Positions 60,413 through 64,000 of a stretch of 64,000 nucleotides of DNA are shown one piece after another. The first letter of the stretch is position 1. Every line of letters starts with the position of its first letter. Both the position numbers and the translations under genes were made by a program. The DNA is from Kaistia adipata DSM 17808 (GTDB taxonomy: Bacteria; Pseudomonadota; Alphaproteobacteria; Rhizobiales; Kaistiaceae). The notes below the pieces were generated by a model that was not told where the DNA came from, searched no databases, and saw nothing but the letters and a program-made list of their open reading frames with translations. The DNA lies in assembly GCF_000423225.1 (NCBI RefSeq), contig NZ_AUHO01000006.1, positions 248,001-312,000 of the forward strand. Reading direction: 5' to 3'.

Positions 60413-62227
60413 GTGGTCTACAGTTCCCACCCGCGGCCGCAGATGGAGCGCAGCCTCTGGCAGTCGCTCGATGGCGCGTGGCAGTTCGCCTATGACGATA
60501 CGGCCCAGTGGCAGCGTCCGGATCTGCCGGATTTCGCGCTGTCCATCAACGTTCCCTATGTGCCGGAGGCCCCGCGCAGCGGCCTCCACGACGAGGGATT
60601 CCATCCGGTCGTCTGGTATCGGCGGGTCGTCGAGCTGCCGGCGGAGCTGGCGATCGACGATAGCCATGACCTGATCCTGCATTTCGGTGCCATCGACTAT
60701 CGGAGCGACATCTGGATCGACGGCCAGCATGCGGCTTCCCACACCGGTGGCCACACGCCGGTGCGCATCGCCCTCGCCGGCCTGGTCAAGGGCCGCATAT
60801 TCGAGGTCGTCGTGCGGGCCGAGGACGATCCGGCCGACATGCACAAGCCGCGCGGCAAGCAGGACTGGCTGCCGGCGCCGCACGGCATCTGGTATCCGCG
60901 CACGACCGGCATCTGGCAGAGCGTCTGGATCGAGCGCGTCGGCCGCAGCCATGTCGACCGTCTGCATTGGACGCCGGACTATGCCCGGTTCGAGATCCGC
61001 CTCGATGCGCGCGTGGCGCAGCCGGCGGGTTGCCGCCTGCGGGTCAAGCTCTCGCTCGAGGGGCGCACGCTGGTCGAGGACGAGTATGCCGTGACCGGCA
61101 AGGATACGGGCAGGGTGATCGCCCTCCCCGACCCCGGCATCGATGATGCCCGCGCCGCCTTCGCTTGGTCGCCGGAGCATCCGCAGCTGATCGACGCCGA
61201 GGTGACGCTGCTCGACGCCAAGGGTGAGGCTGTCGACACGCTGAAGAGCTACACGGCGCTGCGGGCGGTCTCGACCGCGAATGGCCGCTTCGTCATGAAC
61301 GGACGCTCCTATTTCCTGCGCCTGGTGCTCGACCAGGGCTATTGGCGCGAAGGCGTCATGACCGCGAGCGACGAGGAACTGCGTCGCGACGTGGAGCTGA
61401 CCAAGCAGCTTGGCTTCAACGGCGTGCGCAAGCACCAGAAGATCGAAAACCCGCGCTTCCTCTACTGGGCGGACGTGCTCGGCCTGCTGGTCTGGGAGGA
61501 AATGCCGAGCGCCTACGCCTATTCCGTCGAGGCGATGACCCGCGTTACGGCGGAGTGGCAGGAGGCGATCGAGCGTGACTATTCGCATCCCTGCATTGTC
61601 GCCTGGGTGCCGTTCAACGAGTCCTGGGGCGTGCCCGAGCTGCCGCATGACGCGCGCCAGCGCAGCTACGTCCAGGCGCTCTATCACCTGACCAAGGCGC
61701 TCGACCCGTCCCGCCCCGTCAGCGGCAATGATGGCTGGGAACAGCTCGAGACCGATATCTTCGCCGTGCACGACTACCACCATAGCGGCGACGTGCTCGA
61801 CGGGCGCTATCGCACCGAGGCGGATTTCCGCGATGCCACGGCGACCTTCCGCTCCTCCGGCCGCGCGCTGGCGCTGGACGGTCACGCGTGGAACGGCCAG
61901 CCTGTGATGCTGACGGAGTTCGGCGGCATCGCTTATTTCATGGGCCAGGAAAAGGGCTGGGGCTACAGCCAGGCCAAGGATGCCGAGGATTTCCTGACGC
62001 GCTACGCAGATGTGCTCCGTGGCGCCACCAACTCGGTGATCCTGGCGGGCTATTGCTACACCCAACTGACCGACACCTATCAGGAACAGAACGGCGTGCT
62101 CACCATGGAGCGCAAGCCGAAGGCCGACCTCGCCCGCATCCGCGCCGCCAATCTCGGCGTGCCGGTCGAGCGCCTGCCGGAGCATCCGCTCGGCTACAAC
62201 GCCCGCTGGCTGGCCAGTCAGAAATAG
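60413..62227 (+). CDS. Glycoside hydrolase family 2 protein (beta-galactosidase/glucuronidase-like)
   Basis: 604 residues from a GTG at 60413, chosen because GGAGG lies seven bases upstream and the family N-terminus (RSLWQSLDGAWQFAYDD) follows soon after. Jelly-roll sugar-binding, immunoglobulin-like and TIM-barrel domains are in the usual order. The acid/base Glu403 is in FNESWGV and the nucleophile Glu502 in MLTEFGG. No signal peptide, so cytosolic. Specificity unknown; the sequence leans to beta-galactosidase-like members. No sugar transporter is adjacent. Confidence 0.92.
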   Translation: MVYSSHPRPQMERSLWQSLDGAWQFAYDDTAQWQRPDLPDFALSINVPYVPEAPRSGLHDEGFHPVVWYRRVVELPAELAIDDSHDLILHFGAIDYRSDIWIDGQHAASHTGGHTPVRIALAGLVKGRIFEVVVRAEDDPADMHKPRGKQDWLPAPHGIWYPRTTGIWQSVWIERVGRSHVDRLHWTPDYARFEIRLDARVAQPAGCRLRVKLSLEGRTLVEDEYAVTGKDTGRVIALPDPGIDDARAAFAWSPEHPQLIDAEVTLLDAKGEAVDTLKSYTALRAVSTANGRFVMNGRSYFLRLVLDQGYWREGVMTASDEELRRDVELTKQLGFNGVRKHQKIENPRFLYWADVLGLLVWEEMPSAYAYSVEAMTRVTAEWQEAIERDYSHPCIVAWVPFNESWGVPELPHDARQRSYVQALYHLTKALDPSRPVSGNDGWEQLETDIFAVHDYHHSGDVLDGRYRTEADFRDATATFRSSGRALALDGHAWNGQPVMLTEFGGIAYFMGQEKGWGYSQAKDAEDFLTRYADVLRGATNSVILAGYCYTQLTDTYQEQNGVLTMERKPKADLARIRAANLGVPVERLPEHPLGYNARWLASQK

Positions 62228-62260
62228 GGGCGGCGGGTCCCCTGCTCCTCGAAACAACGA

Positions 62261-62291
62261 AGCCGCGGCAAACGCCGCGGCTTTCTTTTTT
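62261..62291 (+). terminator. Rho-independent terminator after the glycosidase gene
   Basis: A perfect 9-bp stem AGCCGCGGC / GCCGCGGCT with loop AAAC, then TTCTTTTTT. 33 bases after the stop. Confidence 0.92.
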
Positions 62292-62331
62292 GGATGAGAT
62301 TGTCGCCGTAAGCGATTGATACCAGATCGAT

Positions 62332-63264
62332 CTACTCGTTGTCGCCACGCGCGAGCTGGGTCTTCTCGAAGACCAGGACGACGATCAGCGCGATGCCGAA
62401 CGGGACGAGAAGATACAGCAGCCGGAAGACGATCAGCGCTGCCAGCACGTCGTTCGGATCCATCTCGTGCAGAGCCGCCAGGAAGGTCACTTCCAGCACG
62501 CCGAGACCGCCCGGAGCATGCGACAGCAGCGCCAGCGTGAATGACGCCAGGAAGATGCCGAGGATGACGAGATAGCCGGGATTATTGGTGGCCGGCAGCG
62601 CGAAATAGATGATCGCGGCGGCGGCGGCGAGCTCCAGAGGGCCGGCGATGACCTGGCGCATGACGATTGGCAGGCGCGGATACTGCACGCTGATGCGCTT
62701 GAACTGCCATGGGGGGAACTGCAGCCAGGAGCCAAGGACATAGAGGCCGACGAGGCCCAGTAGCGCAAGGCCGGTGCAGAAGGCGATCCAGACCGGGATG
62801 TCGGCGATGCGCTGCACGATCCACGGCTCGATGGTGAGCACGAAGCCGCCCATCAGCACGGTGCCGAGCGCGAAGGTGAAGGAGCAGAAGACGATCAGCA
62901 GGCCGATTTCGTGGGGCGTCAGGCCGCGCGTCGAATAGGCCCTGTAGCGCACCACCGCGCCGGAGATCACGGAGGCGCCAATATTGTGCGACAGCGCGTA
63001 GGTGGTGAAGGAGCAGAGCGAGATGAAGAGCCAGGAGACCTTCTTGCCCAGATGCAGGATGGCGATCCGGTCGTACCAGGCGAGCGCGGCATAGGCGCAG
63101 AGGGTGGCCACGATGGCGAGGGCCCAGTTGCCGAACGTGATCGCTGCCAGGCTATCGGCAACTTCGGCGAAGGAGATCCGGCGGAACTCGCGATAGAGAA
63201 TGAAGACGGAGACAGCGACCGCGCCGATCCCGAAGATGGACCAGGCAGCGTTTCGGAGCTTCAT
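62332..63264 (-). CDS. YbhN/UPF0104 (LPG-synthase transmembrane-like) membrane protein
   Basis: 310 residues with about eight membrane segments. The flippase-like block (TTYALSHNIGASVISGAVVRYRAYSTRGLTPHE) and the LLSHAPGGLGVLEVTFLAAL segment near the C-terminus match the UPF0104 family. AAGGAG lies ten bases before the ATG. There is no soluble aminoacyl-transferase domain, so it is not a full MprF. Members are thought to move or modify membrane lipids. Confidence 0.9.
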   Translation of the reverse strand: MKLRNAAWSIFGIGAVAVSVFILYREFRRISFAEVADSLAAITFGNWALAIVATLCAYAALAWYDRIAILHLGKKVSWLFISLCSFTTYALSHNIGASVISGAVVRYRAYSTRGLTPHEIGLLIVFCSFTFALGTVLMGGFVLTIEPWIVQRIADIPVWIAFCTGLALLGLVGLYVLGSWLQFPPWQFKRISVQYPRLPIVMRQVIAGPLELAAAAAIIYFALPATNNPGYLVILGIFLASFTLALLSHAPGGLGVLEVTFLAALHEMDPNDVLAALIVFRLLYLLVPFGIALIVVLVFEKTQLARGDNE

Positions 63265-63386
63265 CAGGCAGCATCTCCTTATTCAATGGCGTTGAACGAG
63301 ATACCGCCGCATCCCGAATTCAAGATTGACACACTCCTGGCCCCGGCCACCAGACAAAGATCCGAATTCCGTTTGATTAATCGCGA

Positions 63387-64000
63387 TCAGAGGCCGAGGT
63401 TGACGACCATGCCGTCATGGGCCGGTTCGACGTCGCCGGGCACGCGGGCGACGAGCGTGGCGTAGTCGAGATCGCCGTGCATGTGGGTCAGGATCGTCCG
63501 GCGCGGCCGCAGGCGCTCGTGCCAGCCGAGCGTGTCGTCGACGCTGAAATGGCTCGGATGCGGCCGCCAGCGCAGCGCATCGACCATCCAGAGCGACAGA
63601 TTGGCGAGATGCGGCAGTGTCTCGTCCGGAATGGCGCTGATATCGCTCGAATAGACGAAATCGCCAATCCGGAAGCCGAGGCTGTCGATGTCGCCGTGGA
63701 TCTGTCTGAGCGGCAGGATGTCGACCCGGCCGCCGGGGCCGTCGACGGCGAAACCCTGCCCCGCCACGATCCGCGTCCGGCCGAGGATCGGCGGATAGCT
63801 GCCGCCGGCGGGCGTGCGGAAGCAATAGCCGAAGGCTTCCTCCAGCCGCTCCTGGGTGAAGTCGTCCGAATAGACCGGCACCAGCTGGTGCGTGTCGAGC
63901 CAGAACGAGCGCAGATCGTCGATGCCGTGCGTGTGGTCGGCATGCGGATGGGTGAACAGCACGGCGTCGAGCCGGTCGACGCGGGCGTCGAGCATCTGGT
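63387..64000 (-). CDS. MBL-fold metallo-hydrolase (PhnP-like), 5' end off window
   Basis: C-terminal 204 residues of a metallo-beta-lactamase-fold enzyme; the frame continues past the right edge. Metal site HPHADHTHGID, then HGDIDSLGFRIGDFVYSSDIS and LTHMHGDLDYATL. Similar to PhnP cyclic phosphodiesterases and to proteins often found after TatD and metG in Alphaproteobacteria. It lies 122 bases from the YbhN-like gene. Confidence 0.92.
   Translation of the reverse strand, partial: QMLDARVDRLDAVLFTHPHADHTHGIDDLRSFWLDTHQLVPVYSDDFTQERLEEAFGYCFRTPAGGSYPPILGRTRIVAGQGFAVDGPGGRVDILPLRQIHGDIDSLGFRIGDFVYSSDISAIPDETLPHLANLSLWMVDALRWRPHPSHFSVDDTLGWHERLRPRRTILTHMHGDLDYATLVARVPGDVEPAHDGMVVNLGL

Overview
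The window comes from a GC-rich alphaproteobacterium, most likely of the order Hyphomicrobiales (Rhizobiales). Pointers are a phosphatidylcholine synthase, an IalB-family secreted protein, a class I PHA synthase, a cytochrome-fused membrane urate oxidase, many dipeptide-type ABC transporters and small palindromic intergenic repeats. The genus cannot be fixed from the sequence. Coding density is high, most genes start with a visible Shine-Dalgarno, and start/stop overlaps (ATGA, TGATG) are common. No rRNA, tRNA, CRISPR array, transposase or phage gene was seen.

Layout. 1-7.6 kb: 5'-proximal part of phaC (minus strand), a small lipoprotein, then a housekeeping run of aminotransferase, hom, glpX and recJ. 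7.8-18.3 kb: a nine-gene catabolic operon with an XRE-cupin regulator, a dipeptide-type ABC transporter (binding protein, two permeases, two ATPases), a stand-alone GAF protein and hydantoinase/oxoprolinase subunits HyuA and HyuB. 18.8-22.6 kb: sdhE-mfd, flanked by copies of a dispersed repeat. 23-33.5 kb: orphan YejA-like binding protein, IalB-family protein, a ParD-like/methionine aminopeptidase pair, hspQ, a three-gene overlapping operon (two YeeE/YedE halves plus a UbiH-family FAD monooxygenase), pcs, a TerC-family protein, an MFS transporter and a quinone oxidoreductase.

33.8-49.4 kb is a purine-catabolic island. It holds a divergent LysR regulator, uraH, xdhA-xdhB-xdhC, a BMP-type (nucleoside/purine) ABC transporter, puuD, uraD, an allantoate-amidohydrolase-like enzyme and a second M20 hydrolase. 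Together they can take up a purine and carry xanthine through urate, 5-hydroxyisourate and OHCU to allantoin. The allantoinase step is not in the window.

49.4-54.6 kb is the most unusual stretch. A type III polyketide synthase overlaps an isoprenylcysteine-methyltransferase-like gene, and next to them three consecutive exported-protein genes share a 14-residue Cys-flanked motif. Each of the three carries the same two-block sequence upstream of its start, and they lie beside a divergent ECF sigma/anti-sigma pair. This looks like a small, self-contained cell-envelope stress regulon. 54.7-64 kb holds rimO, a group III truncated haemoglobin, a membrane-anchored GIY-YIG protein, a DUF1868 phosphoesterase, a double-CDGSH iron-sulfur protein, a Pro/Ala-rich membrane protein, a cytosolic family 2 glycoside hydrolase, a YbhN-like membrane protein and the C-terminal part of an MBL-fold hydrolase cut by the right edge.
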